A stretch of DNA of 64,000 nucleotides from Pohlia nutans (taxonomy: Eukaryota; Streptophyta; Bryopsida; Bryales; Mniaceae), in NCBI GenBank assembly GCA_022496805.1, contig CM040087.1:6646001-6710000 (forward strand), written 5' to 3'. The position numbers were made by a program, and so were the translations under genes. Shown piece after piece: positions 47,296-57,727 of the stretch; the stretch's first letter is position 1, and the number at the start of each line of letters is the position of its first letter. Below the pieces are notes generated by a model. The model was not told where the DNA came from, did no database searches, and saw only the letters and a program-made list of their open reading frames with translations.

Positions 47296-50200
47296 ATGAA
47301 GCAGTTGTGGAGTCGCCACGCGGTCTCAATCTGGCGGACTTTGGTGGCGCAAAATGGAGGCGGGCGTGCTTGCAGCAGCGTAGCAGAAGTGGCGCAGAAG
47401 CAACGGCAACGGATTATCCCCCCAGGCGGCCTGCTTGCGCTGAATACGCTCGCCGATAACCCTGGTTCTCGTCATCAGAAGACGCGTTTAGGGCGAGGAA
47501 TTGGCTCTGGTAAAGGCAAGACTGCCGGCCGTGGGCACAAGGGGCAGAAGGCGCGCAATGGCCGGAGCCCCCGGTTAGGGTTCGAGGGAGGCCAGACCCC
47601 GTTGCGGTTGCGGATCCCGAAACGAGGCTTCACCAATTTGTTTATGAACTCTTTTCAGGTCTTGCATTGCTTGAATCCATTCATACTTGATCTCTTTCAC
47701 TGTTTGAATGCTTTTAATTGGTAACTAAACCTAAAGCGTTAACCCCAAAGCATCCACTGTGTATTTTCTGTAGTGTAAGAAAATATTTTGACCCCCTGCT
47801 GCAAATCATCTGTTTGTGTGAAAATGACTCCAGTTTGACACTATTGATCTTGTAGTATAGAACCAGAGCTTTAAAATGATGTATTGCAATCAGAAAACCG
47901 AGGTAAACGTAGAAAATGCCACCGTTGCAAATTTCAGTGATGCAGATGGGGTTTTAGACGCTTAGGGGTTAAGCGTTAATCTAAATATTCTTGTTAGGTT
48001 TTAACGCAGCAGAGAATACATTGTTTAGATACGATATGCTGCAGTTGTAAGTGTTTGAAGTTTCTTGGTTGAAGACCTAAAACAGACACAAGTTCTGAAT
48101 GTTGAGATGGTGAGCATTTTTAAATAAGATTTTGGAGTGTTGCATTTAGGTAGGTGTTGCAATTAGGTGCCTCTGCCTTAAGAAACAAGTATGGTAAAGA
48201 TACATGAGCTTTCTTGAACTGCAGGAAGTCAACTTAAACACCATTGCGGAGCTGGCGAAAGAAGGTCGCATTGATACCTCTCAGCTGATTACTATGAAAA
48301 CGCTTAAGGTAACGATTATCTTCATGATTCACTGGAAAGTACCATTCTGAACGATCAATTGCTACATCGTTGTCATGATACACTATTTTAAAGTTTAATA
48401 GTAATGCAAATACCATGTTTTAGTAGACCTATTGATGGATAAGATGGAACACCATTTAGTGAGCTTTGGATCTTGTGTTGGCCACTTGTTGGGATCTCGT
48501 GATGGCCACTCGTTGATTGAGTAGCTAGTCACTCAAAAGCTTCTTGATGGTGGTCCCGAGGTACACTATTTAAAAAAAATACATTTTCTCTTTGGCATGC
48601 TATTTTGATTTTTACATCAGGGATGATGTCAAATAGAATGAATGGTTCAGCGGTAGTCAAATCTATGCACCTTCATGGGCTTGATTGATCTTGCAAGACG
48701 GGATATATATGAAGTCTTCCATGTTTATCCAAGTTGAAAATGATAGGATGTTGGAGCTCATGAATATATTCAGAGTCTGGAAGAAGTGCACAATTTCTTT
48801 CACTCGTGCGCATCAGGAAATCGGTACACCGATTACTGCCATTACTGTGAGTCACAGAATTAGTGTGCCAATCCTCAATTAGTGTGAGACTTTACACAAT
48901 CCTCATTACTCACTGTGAGAATTCTCAGTTTCTGTGAGTCGCACTTTTGTTCTAATACCACAATTACTGTGATTCACAGTAATGGCAATAATTGGTGTAG
49001 TGGTTGTTTTTATTCTTAATGAGCATTCCGTCTTAAATTCTGAGGGACGATCTTAATCCCTAAAGGTCCAATTGGGTCTCATGTTTTTTTAGCAGTTTTA
49101 TCAGTTATATGGGGTTTATTTTTTCTCCCATTTTGTTTGTCTTTTGATAAACAGCTGCAATATTCTTCGCTGATTTTGGTGATATAGAATTTGGTCCCAT
49201 CTGAATTATTGAATTTTCACATTATGATTAATTGAATTGGTCATTGAAAAATCCTGAATCCTTGGTCTTTTAGAGGTTAAACGTGAATATGTATCTGTGC
49301 AGGATGCAGGTGCTGTAGGGAAGAAAACGAAGGATGGCGTCAAGTTGCTGGGACGAGGGGCTGAAAACTTTTCTCTCCCCTTGAATATTGAGGTCTGATT
49401 CTCTGTTCAATCCCAGGGTGTTTTGTTTTCCAGATTTTGGTGGTTCTCTTCATTATTCTTGAGAATCTAGTTTATGCACGGGTGATTTCTTGGTGTTATT
49501 TGTTATTTGATGGTGGTTGGCAAACTTCTTTGGTGTAATTTGTTAGTCAAGTGTTATTGATAGTGGGTGTCAAACATCACTTAATTGTGCTGTGAATGTG
49601 AACTCCATGAACAAAAACTATTCCGAAAACGAAGGGGAGCCACCCATGCATTTCCATTCATTCGTGAATGAAAATGTTTATTTGGATTTCAAAATCATTA
49701 AAGTATATCCAATCTCTTTTTCTTTACTTTATCCTGAGACTACATTGATGGGCGTATTTAGTCTCCAGAGATAATTGACGTCTTTTACCACAGTTCGTTC
49801 AAGAAATAGTGCCCCTTGACATTACATAGAAGTTTGCCACTTGTCATTCCTACTTTCATTGAGAGTGCCATGTTCTTTCCAAGTAATAAGAGTGACATGA
49901 GGTGATATGCCATATTTATTATAAAGTTGCCATATATCATTGGAACACTACATTCATTTTTTCCTTATCTTCCTAAAATAAAATAGTGTCCGGATTTGAG
50001 AAATAGTGTCCCAGACACTAAATACGCTATTCTGTGTAGTCGAAGAGAAAAATTTACGAGTCCCTTTCATTTTCAAACCTTTTTCTTTATGTCAAAGCAC
50101 CTCTTATATTCATCAATCACTGTCATGTACCATTGGCTAGTTTGTATGAATGAAAATTCCATTCACAGTTCAAACAATTGAGGTCTGACACCCACTGATA

Positions 50201-50904
50201 CTCCCTCCGTCCCAAAGTTATTGTCATGTATGAAAGTGCTTTTTTAAGTAGGTCATATTGTAAGAAACACGATTGAAAAAGGTTCCAAATTATGTCACTA
50301 GAATGATTGAAGAACATTGCATGTGTTCATTGCAACCTAAATAAAATTAGTCACAAGGAAGTATTTTTTTGACCTACTTAAGAAATCATTTTCAAACATG
50401 ACTTTCAAACATGACAATAACTTTGGGATGGAGGGAGTATTTGTTACACATTGAACTCATTACTATCACTCTCCAGTATCACATTCCAGTATCTGCAAAG
50501 AATGTTTGTCATTGTGTACTCATGTGATTGGACATTTCCCACATGAACGTTGGTTACCAAAGGGGTGATAATTTTTGGTTGTGGTTTGTTTTCTTGGCCT
50601 CTACATGCACTGTTTGAGTCCGTTCAGCTTCATTGATGAGGTGTTGTTGTAACAGGTGAGCAGAGTGTCGGATCGTGCGAAAGCAGCGATTGAGGCAGCA
50701 GGAGGAAGCGTGAAAAAGGTACACTATAACCACCTGGGTCTTCGAGCGCTACTGACTCCTGAATGGTTTGAAAAGAAGGGTCGTTTGCTTCCACAGCCTG
50801 CTCGACCAGCACCCCGGCTCCGGGAGAGAATTGATGCTGTGGGCCGCTTGCCAGCACCAGCTACTCCCTCCACCAGTGTTGCAGACACCCCTGTCTCTGC
50901 TTGA
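47296..50904 (+). CDS. Mitochondrial large-subunit ribosomal protein uL15m
   Basis: Exons 47296-47658, 48225-48308, 49303-49392 and 50656-50904 give 261 aa. The protein is a structural part of the mitochondrial 50S-type subunit. The N-terminus, [19 protein letters not shown], is basic and amphipathic, as expected for a mitochondrial presequence. [38 protein letters not shown] and [18 protein letters not shown] are the uL15 signature (about residues 50-115). Exon 2 ([16 protein letters not shown]) and exon 3 ([19 protein letters not shown]) match the rest of the fold, and exon 4 carries [15 protein letters not shown]. About 80 extra residues at the C-terminus (Pro/Arg/Ala-rich) extend past the bacterial length, as in mitochondrial forms. 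Introns 1, 2 and 3 hold TTAA and Stowaway elements. A plastid location is less likely but cannot be excluded. Confidence 0.94.
47739..47972. mobile_element. TTAA-flanked element (234 bp) in uL15m intron 1
   Basis: The left end is TTAACCCCAAAGCATCC and the right end is TTAGACGCTTAGGGGTTAA. The body differs from subfamilies A and E. Confidence 0.75.
49053..49280. mobile_element. TTAA element, subfamily A, in uL15m intron 2
   Basis: The left end is TTAATCCCTAAAGGTCC and the right end is CCTTGGTCTTTTAGAGGTTAA-like. Body blocks match subfamily A (GCAATATTCTTCGCTGATTT, GTGATATAGAATTTGGTCCC). Confidence 0.85.
50201..50437. mobile_element. Stowaway-like miniature element in uL15m intron 3
   Basis: The ends are CTCCCTCCGTCCCAAAG and CTTTGGGATGGAGGGAG with TA at 50199-50200 and 50438-50439. 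The interior matches the copy at 15616-15845 (GATTGAAGAACATTGCATGT, CAAGGAAGTATTTTTTTGAC). It contains a short local duplication of TTTCAAACATGAC near the right end. Confidence 0.95.
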
Positions 50905-51012
50905 AAAGAGCATCTTACGGAGATGCATTTTCCTTCCTCCAATTGAAGATGTCTTTTATGTTGCGAGTTTGAAACATACCAGAAGAAGACACTGAGCTTT
51001 TGTGGTACTTCC

Positions 51013-51245
51013 TTGACCTCTAAATGTCTGAAAGTGCCTTTGCGGCCAGTAGAATATGGTGTATTTTTCTAGTATTTGAAATGGATCCAGACCTTTTATA
51101 GGTTCGAGTTCAACACAGTAGCTGAAATTTACATCAATGCGGTTCTAGTGAGCTATTGAGATCCCAATTTAGAGCTTCATGTTGGTAGCAAATGCCAATT
51201 ACACGGCCACGTATATACTATCCCCATGAGATGTTTAGGGGTTAA
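51013..51245. mobile_element. TTAA-type element, subfamily E, downstream of uL15m
   Basis: The left end is TTGACCTCTAAATGTCTGAA (TTAA decayed to TTGA) and the right end is ATGAGATGTTTAGGGGTTAA. The body is as in 13810-14032 and 20728-20960. It begins about 110 bp after the uL15m stop codon, so it may lie in the 3' UTR. Confidence 0.85.
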
Positions 51246-52271
51246 GAGTGGCTGCTGTACCGCAAAAGTGGATGCACTTCTTCTGTTTTTTAGTTGCCAT
51301 CAATTTGGTAGATCATTGTTCATGCAAATTAATAGACGAGCAGAGACGGTATGTTGTAATGACGAGCATAGTGAGTATGGTCAGCAAGGTTCGAGAAAAT
51401 GTGCACACAGTTGAGACTCGCAGGGCGTGTGAGAGAGAGACTCTCCCCACCTTGAGAGTTGAGCAGTTGCCAGTTTGAAGCTTTGTACAATGTGATTCTT
51501 CTGTTTGCGGCGATTACTGAGCTGAGCTGTGTGTGAGTTTCGTTTGGCTACAAATTTTGGTGGCAGCAGTGTTCCTGTGGACGCCACAGAACGCCAAAGC
51601 TGTTGCCGATTGTGGAGGATCTGCGGAATGTGCTCACGAACAGAAACCGGCTCAATCTATGACTGATCCACAGATGAGATGAAGTTAGAGGACTCCAACA
51701 ATCATTCTTACATTGAATCAACCGACGCTGCGAATGTGGACATCGTTCACCATCACACTAGCACAAACAGAAATTGACCCCGGCAACGACCTGAAGCAAA
51801 TTGTAGAAAGAAAGTAATCTTTTAGCGTATTGATGATCTGTAAGGACGATGCTAATTTCTAATTCTACTGCAGAGCCAATAGAGAATTGATCGAGAACAT
51901 ATTTGGCACTCGTTACACTCAACATGGGGAGGTTTACAGAACACCGACATTCATTGTCTCAGTCAACAATTTGGCTGACTGATTTGCCATGCAGCGATGT
52001 AACTGGATATAGAGGCTTTCTGGACGACTTCCCATTACCGTGTTCTCTAATAACGTCTCTCTTGATCTTGAATCAGTGTCATGATTTATTTTTATATTTT
52101 TGTCACAAATGAAAATTTATTTCAATGCGAAAAACACCATTACAACAAGTCAAGCGGCAAGCCGCTGAGCAATATCACGTTATCACTGAAGCCTACTAGT
52201 ATCCAACATAAAACAGCAAAAATCCTTAAACCAGGAACCCAAGTATCAGTGTCATCATTTTGTTCATTCAA
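51246..52271. other. Spacer between convergent uL15m and kinase genes
   Basis: Higher GC than other spacers, but no exon could be supported. Part is probably 3' UTR of both genes. A TE-free stretch of moderate complexity. A sequence near 52228-52260 is repeated inside the kinase 3' end at about 52383-52415. Confidence 0.45.
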
Positions 52272-52470
52272 TCATGTGCCATCATTTTGTTCTCCTGCCT
52301 TTGAGAACAACAAGAAAATGACAGAATATGTTTCTATCCCTGGCCAGAATACACGTAGCAAGTTTTTTCCTACAGTATCAGAAACCAGGAACCCAGGTAT
52401 CAGTGTCATCATTTCGTCACCCAAGATTTTTCGTAGCAAGTATTTTCCTACAGTATCAATATGTGGCCTC
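52228..52470. repeat. Direct duplication spanning the kinase 3' end
   Basis: ACCAGGAACCCAAGTATCAG at about 52230 recurs as ACCAGGAACCCAGGTATCAG at about 52384. CGTAGCAAGTTTTTTCCTAC at about 52355 recurs as CGTAGCAAGTATTTTCCTAC at about 52431. Together they show a partial tandem duplication of roughly 75-155 bp that added the second DTVGK-LLR block and shifted the C-terminal end of the kinase. Confidence 0.8.
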
Positions 52471-53669
52471 TGAGAAGGTTCGGCAGCCCAACACATCTCC
52501 ACTAATCGCTGCAGTACAGGATCTACGAAGCCTGGAAAGTGTGGTCTTTCACGATCATTTATGACTTTGTTCCAATCACTTTTAGTATATTCGGGGAATG
52601 GTGTTTTTCCAGTCAAAACCTCGTAACATGTCATCGCATAACCATAAATGTCCACTTTCTCTGTCCATATCCGGTCATCTCTCAACACCTCTCTCTGTCC
52701 ATGTCCGTTCGAAAGCTCTCTCAACACCTCCGGAGCTCTCCAAAAACCCGTTCCTATAACCACTGGTGAGCTGTCATAGTCCGCAACCTCACAGAGCGAG
52801 TATTTGTTTTCGAGTGGTTTGTCAACAAGGATATTCTGAGCTTTCAGATCCCTATGCAAAATACCTCTCTCATGCAACATCTTTACACCCAGCGCAATGT
52901 CCAACATGATGAAGACAGCTTCGTGATCAGGGAAGGGCGGCCCTTGGTCGTTATTCTTCTTGAGATTGAGATCGATCAGTGATCGCAAATCACCCCAACA
53001 TCTCTCCATCATGAAAAGAAACCTTCCGTCCTTCAATAATGTAGCCCATTGTAAAGTACTACAGCCAAAAATCGGCTCGCCAAAAGGAACTGCACCCACT
53101 TCACAGGGAAGGATCGGTGAGAGCAAAGCTGATGCTGCTTCGTTGTCTCTTGGAGGAGGGATCCTGGTGTTGCGGGGCCACATACTTCGGAGATCTGCCA
53201 GCGAGTAGCCTTTCAACACCTTCGCTACCATATCCCTCTCCCCACTATAGCCCGGTCGCAGCCACTTGGCTTCGTAGATGGTGACTGGGTCTTTTCCCGC
53301 AATCACTTTGCCCAACACAAAGTCGGAGCCTTCAGTGTAGTCTCTGAAGAAATGAGGGCTGCTGCTCTTCAGCTCCTCCCAAATGGCGGCATCAGTGTCA
53401 CCATTAGATGAATGCGCTGCATCATCTGGGGCGCCGTCTTTCCGTTCCGAACACGTCCCTTGCTCCCTCGATGTTTCGATTAGGTGCTGCATCTGGAGCG
53501 CGTCCATGCCGGCAGTCAAGTACGTGCTACTTTCTGCAGTAGACGACGACAATGACGCGGTCGCTGTGCGATATTCATCACCTGTGACCTCGAGCACAGC
53601 CCCGCTCCCTCCGTCTTCTTCCCCACCACGCCTTGCAGTGACGTTACCCGCAACTGCAGCTTCCGCCAT
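52272..53669 (-). CDS. Intronless protein kinase with DYD in place of DFG (465 aa)
   Basis: Residues 1-100 are a low-complexity Ala/Ser/Glu-rich leader without signal peptide. The kinase domain spans about 105-420. The glycine loop is not recognisable (LGKVIAGKDPVTIYEAKW). The ATP-binding Lys is probably K150 (MVAKVL). HRDLKAQN gives catalytic D275 and N279. The DFG position reads ADYDSS (D297-Y298-D299). A very short activation segment runs to GTGFWRAPE (312-314 is APE), and then D340 and R401 are present. The first Asp is kept, so metal binding and activity are possible. The GTGFWRAPE plus MTCYEVLTG pattern is like a Ser/Thr kinase family that I associate with mosses and lycophytes. The C-terminus repeats DTVGK-LLR (405-413 and 431-439), caused by a DNA duplication. 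The substrate is unknown. Confidence 0.88.
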   Translation of the reverse strand: MAEAAVAGNVTARRGGEEDGGSGAVLEVTGDEYRTATASLSSSTAESSTYLTAGMDALQMQHLIETSREQGTCSERKDGAPDDAAHSSNGDTDAAIWEELKSSSPHFFRDYTEGSDFVLGKVIAGKDPVTIYEAKWLRPGYSGERDMVAKVLKGYSLADLRSMWPRNTRIPPPRDNEAASALLSPILPCEVGAVPFGEPIFGCSTLQWATLLKDGRFLFMMERCWGDLRSLIDLNLKKNNDQGPPFPDHEAVFIMLDIALGVKMLHERGILHRDLKAQNILVDKPLENKYSLCEVADYDSSPVVIGTGFWRAPEVLRELSNGHGQREVLRDDRIWTEKVDIYGYAMTCYEVLTGKTPFPEYTKSDWNKVINDRERPHFPGFVDPVLQRLVEMCWAAEPSQRPHIDTVGKYLLRKILGDEMMTLIPGFLVSDTVGKNLLRVFWPGIETYSVIFLLFSKAGEQNDGT

Positions 53670-54400
53670 TTCTTCTCAGCTTCCAACAGGTGACGTCTTC
53701 CGGATCTTGCCCTTTGATCTCACCAGGCTGCCTGTGATCGATAACTCCAATGCACAACGCAACTCGCCCCAGCAACGTGCTGCCAAAGGTGGCAGAGCGT
53801 GTCTAGCTTGTGACCTCAAAACTGGCTAAAATTAGCTGGATTTCTCCCAAATAAATGGGGCTGCTAAACATATAAAGGAAAAAAATGAATTTTTTTTGGA
53901 AATGTAGCTAGAATGCTCATCATGTTATAAATATGTAGCAACTTCATGAGGTGATATCCGCGGATATCATCATGGTATCCTCTTAGTATATCAAGGGTAT
54001 TGCCGAATATTATAGAGGTATCGTGAGTAGTACATTCACAAGGTAGCAAAAGTAGATACCATTTATGTGGGAGGTAGCATCCTGTGCTAAATGTCATAAT
54101 GTGGTTCTGAGATCACCGATGAGACTGTGCGGTAGTTAAGTTAGTGGCAGACCATATTCGTACACAGGTACAGACTACAGTTACCAGTTTTGACCGGCAC
54201 TAGTAGACTTCATTAGGAAATGAATAATTCGCGTGAAGAGTTAGTCGGCCAAGGAGAGTGGGGTTCGTGTTGTACAGCATTGAGTATCTGTTTCTGAAGA
54301 AAAGAGTTTGGCAACAGCTGCAGATGGCAAATACTTTGAATTGAATAGTGAAATCAGAGTTGATTTCACTGGGGTGCTTAAACTGGGAGTAGCGGTATAT
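53670..54400. other. Kinase leader/promoter and spacer
   Basis: GC-rich to about 53830, probably the 5' leader of the kinase (minus strand), then AT-rich. No other gene was recognised. Confidence 0.45.
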
Positions 54401-54669
54401 ACCGTAACACCATAGCAGGTTCGCGAGGTGGCGAACAAATATTTTTTTTTTTTGAAAAAATAAGGTTCGCCTCTTGAAAACTGAATTTCTCAATTTTCGT
54501 TTTTTAGCAAAAAATCAGTAAAAATGACCTTAAATAGCTTAGAAATAACAAAATATTTCAAAAACTAATTTATTCTATTTTCGTATTTCTGTCTTCAGAA
54601 TTTTCTAATTTTTACGTTTTTTATTTTTAGAATTATTTTAGGACGAACCTGCTATGGTACTACGGTAAC
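54401..54669. mobile_element. Miniature element with ACCGTA...CATAGCAGGTTCG ends (about 270 bp)
   Basis: The left end is ACCGTAACACCATAGCAGGT and the right end is ACCTGCTATGGTACTACGGT, imperfect inverted copies. The interior has poly-T/A tracts and TTCGC repeats, and is non-coding. GTATA near both ends may be the target duplication. Confidence 0.8.
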
Positions 54670-55671
54670 AGTGTATAGGCCCCTCTCACTATTGACCCAA
54701 GTCTGTTAGTTCTCACTGACAATGAGAGACTCAATTCAGCTTTCAATGTTCTACTCTAAGGTAAAGGTCCCAGAAACCGACCAAATTTCAGGTTTGCTCA
54801 CTTGGGATAGTGGTGGAAAAAGTTTATAATTTTTGGATGGACTGCAAAGCTAGTGCAAAGTCATCCCAAAAAAAAATTCATTTTTTGAGTAAGTCTATAA
54901 TTTCCTACGAATTTTTGAGTGTTCAGTCCTAGGGGGGCCACTAACCGATCATAGAGTCTTGGTTAACATGAGCAGTTGGATTCTGAAATTAGAACATTTC
55001 TGCACCAATCAGAAGCACATAAGTTTTGCAGGCATGGACGGAATTAGAGCACTTTTGCACACTTTCAGGAAACAGGCTGGGTGAGTTTGTGTGACCTAGC
55101 CCAAAAGCCTAGTGGACGGCATTTGGACCCGGGCGAGTATCTGTCCCTTTACCTTATTCGTTTTTCTCAAATTGAGTAAACCACCAGTCATTCTTGGAAG
55201 GAAATTCTCTTGCTCCAGAAGGATACAAGTTTAGCCTTTTTTGGAGTAAGTCGATGAAGTTAATAATTACTCAAATGCTCGTAACTTTCCAGAAAGTCTG
55301 AGTTTGTCTTTTAATTCTTAATTGTTTGTGAGTTATGAGCGTTTGAAGAATTGCCATTTTAACCTTCCTATGGTTTGTTTTTGGGCATTTTCTTGCACAA
55401 CTATTTGTTTTGAGTTGAATGTTCTAATTCAAATCAAATGAGATTGCACTTGTCCCACACTATTATGAAATGTTGGAAAGCCCAAATTTCAAGGTAGCAG
55501 GCACCATAATAACAAATTTCATCCACAAATTGTGAATATCTTATTCGTGATTGAATTATGAAAGAATATTGAATTTACATTTCAAATTATATACAAAATA
55601 GTGATTGCAATCATAGATTTAACCGTATGGATAGAATCCAAAATTCATAATGTACAACTTATATTCATACA
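54670..55671. repeat. Left part of the outer repeat that hosts the 55672-56620 element
   Basis: From about 55500 to 55671 the sequence matches 29683-29900 in inverted orientation (AATATCTTATTCGTGATTG-type, GGATAGAATCCAAAATTC). The left boundary was not found, and the stretch 54670-55440 holds no recognisable gene. Confidence 0.5.
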
Positions 55672-56620
55672 TTAACCCCTAAATTTCCTTGTGTTTTTGG
55701 GAGCTTGAAACCTCAAAACTGCGATTTTCTACCTCTATGTACTCTCGGGGATGTGAACCAAGTTTTTTTTACTTCTTTTAGAATTCCAACCGTAAGATCT
55801 TGTACCTAAGCCTATTAATAGCTATTGTTTCAAAAATTGACCGTTGGATGTTTATCATTTGCAAGATCATAACATCCAAAGTTTGTGCAAAAGTTTTTCG
55901 GGGCATTGCTTGGGAGGCATTGTCTCCATAGTGCAAAGGGGGACTTGAAGATTGTTACTCCAAACATTTTGCTCATATTTTTTTCCATGTAGATAACTAA
56001 GTTGGGTACGCTCATGCAAAATTTTAGAGACTCATTACGCGTTTCAAACCTTCATCCAAATTAATTTCCGGAAGTAGGTATAAAAATGGCAATTTGGTGA
56101 AACATGCATCACATTAATTGTATTTGATTTTTGGAAAAAATGAACGGTGATTAGGTACCTCTATGATTTTACAAATTTTAGGCGAAATTATTTTTAAAAA
56201 ATTTAAAAATCTCAAATTTTGACAAATTTCGAAAGAAATGGATGTGAAATTACAAAAAACCTTGGAGGTTGCTGTTCTTTATTTTGGAGGCTGCCCTTGT
56301 CAAGCCAAGAATATAATCAACATGGGCCACTTCAAATTCTGAGCCTAAATGTGGTGAAGAGCATGTCTCCAAAAAAAAAAAATTGAAAAAATGATTATAA
56401 TAAAAAGTTTTTTTCTGCCCCAGTTGGGCTTGAAACCAAAAATTTCAATAATTTTTTTATAAAATCCGAATTTGACTTTGTAATTTTTACCCCACACACC
56501 TTGTATGTATGACCACGCCCACGCCAAATTATAGTCTAAAATTCTTAATTTAGACCTTCCATCTAAGCTACCCGAAACAGCAAAAAGCCATTTTGGCTTT
56601 TAAGGGCCTTTAGGGGTTAA
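55672..56620. mobile_element. TTAA-flanked element (949 bp) with a related empty site in the window
   Basis: The left end is TTAACCCCTAAATTTCC and the right end is GGGCCTTTAGGGGTTAA. The flanks join as ATTCATACA-TTAA-GTTAAAAAT, matching the uninterrupted ATTCATC-AAGTTGAAAAT (complement of 29667-29680). The interior is AT-rich with no open frame over 61 codons of any recognisable kind. Confidence 0.88.
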
Positions 56621-56758
56621 GTTAAAAATATCCCTCTTAGTTGCATTTTATAATGCATGTTTACAATTCTCCAAATCTGAAGAAAGTTGTAGGCATTTAA
56701 AGGTTAAATGATTAACACCCTTCCTAATATTCACCTTATTCCAAAATATACTCTTTTT

Positions 56759-56935
56759 TTCGGAAACGAAAAGCACCTTGTCTATATAAAACACCTATGG
56801 GAACATATTTTTTTGTGTTCCATAACAAAAACTATTTGCTTATTCTACTTATCAACTAAGTGCACTATACATCGCATTAATTAACCAATGACTATGCCTT
56901 GTGCAATTTATCAAGGTGCTTTTTATTTCCGAACA
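56759..56935. mobile_element. Miniature element with TTCGGAAA ends (about 177 bp)
   Basis: TTCGGAAACGAAAAGCACCT at the left is inverted at the right as AGGTGCTTTTTATTTCCGAA. A TATA-like CTATATAAA lies inside. The target duplication is not clear. Confidence 0.75.
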
Positions 56936-56945
56936 GAAGAAGTAA

Positions 56946-57308
56946 GGGCCGCTTCACACTATGGCCGAAGGTCGAGAGGCCGTCGATTTCCACCAATCAA
57001 ATTGCAAGAAACTATGGGTTCGGCCTCTCGACCCTTCACACTAGAGGTAAAAGTCCAACGGCTATCGTTCTCCAAAATGCCTACGTGGCATTGCTTTTTG
57101 ACCAAGGCGACGGTCTCTCGAAAGGAAGTCTAGGTCGTACGGGAATGGAAACCCAAACTATAGTCGAGAGGCCGTCGATTTCTTTTCATAAAAAATAAAA
57201 ACTATATTTTATTGCCTATTTTGAGTAGATTTCTTTAGAGTCTCAACAAAGTTTGGACTCTCAATCCCACGGCCTCTCGACTTGGACGGCCATAGTGTGA
57301 AGCGGCCC
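56946..57308. mobile_element. Tourist/Harbinger-like miniature element with TAA duplication (363 bp)
   Basis: The ends are GGGCCGCTTCACACTATGGC and GCCATAGTGTGAAGCGGCCC, a near-perfect pair. TAA flanks it at 56943-56945 and 57309-57311. GGGCC ends and 3-bp TAA duplications are typical of PIF/Harbinger. The interior is relatively GC-rich and repeats the phrase GTCGAGAGGCCGTCGATTTC twice. Confidence 0.92.
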
Positions 57309-57727
57309 TAAGAAAAGACAAATCCAATTCTTTTTGGTTCTGCCTCAATTAAAAGTCCATTTAAACGTATCCGAATGACACGTTGGCATAGGCGAATGGT
57401 CTTGTGCCACCTGTACAAGCACGCCACGTGTAGTCTAGCTCTCCAGCAGAAACAGGGGAAAAGGAAAACGAAGAAGACGATGGATGCTTCACTGGTTCCA
57501 TGTGCACCTCGGCTCCTCTCATGAACAATTCCTCACTACCAAAAGAATTCCTTTCATTTGAACAATTTCTCGGTTTCTCATGATCACTCACAGACTCTCG
57601 CAGGTGATCATTGTTGTCTACTCGTAGGCGCCCCGTGTTTGCAAGAATTCGCAACTTGTTGAAAAACTCGTGGCGATGGCGACTGTTGCGAGTTTCAAAT
57701 TGCAATAACAACCTGCTTTTCGCATCG
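57309..57727 (+). promoter_or_regulatory. Upstream region of the DUF248 methyltransferase gene
   Basis: It holds the presumed promoter and leader. The reading frame of exon 1 is open upstream to at least 57611 but without an ATG, so 57728 is the first possible start. A 178-codon open frame on the minus strand (57897-57361) overlaps exon 1 and is not supported as a gene. Confidence 0.4.

Noticed and set aside
51248..51478. Short protein with an apparent N-terminal hydrophobic stretch
   Set aside because: It begins at GTG, not ATG, immediately after a TTAA element, in the region between two convergent genes. No further support.
53383..53829. 148-codon open frame antisense to the kinase N-terminus
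   Set aside because: Shadow of the GC-rich, Ala/Ser-rich kinase leader. No domain.
56768..56800. TATA-box (CTATATAAA) as promoter of a gene at 56888-57200
   Set aside because: The open frames downstream lie inside the 56759-56935 and 56946-57308 miniature elements and have no protein features.
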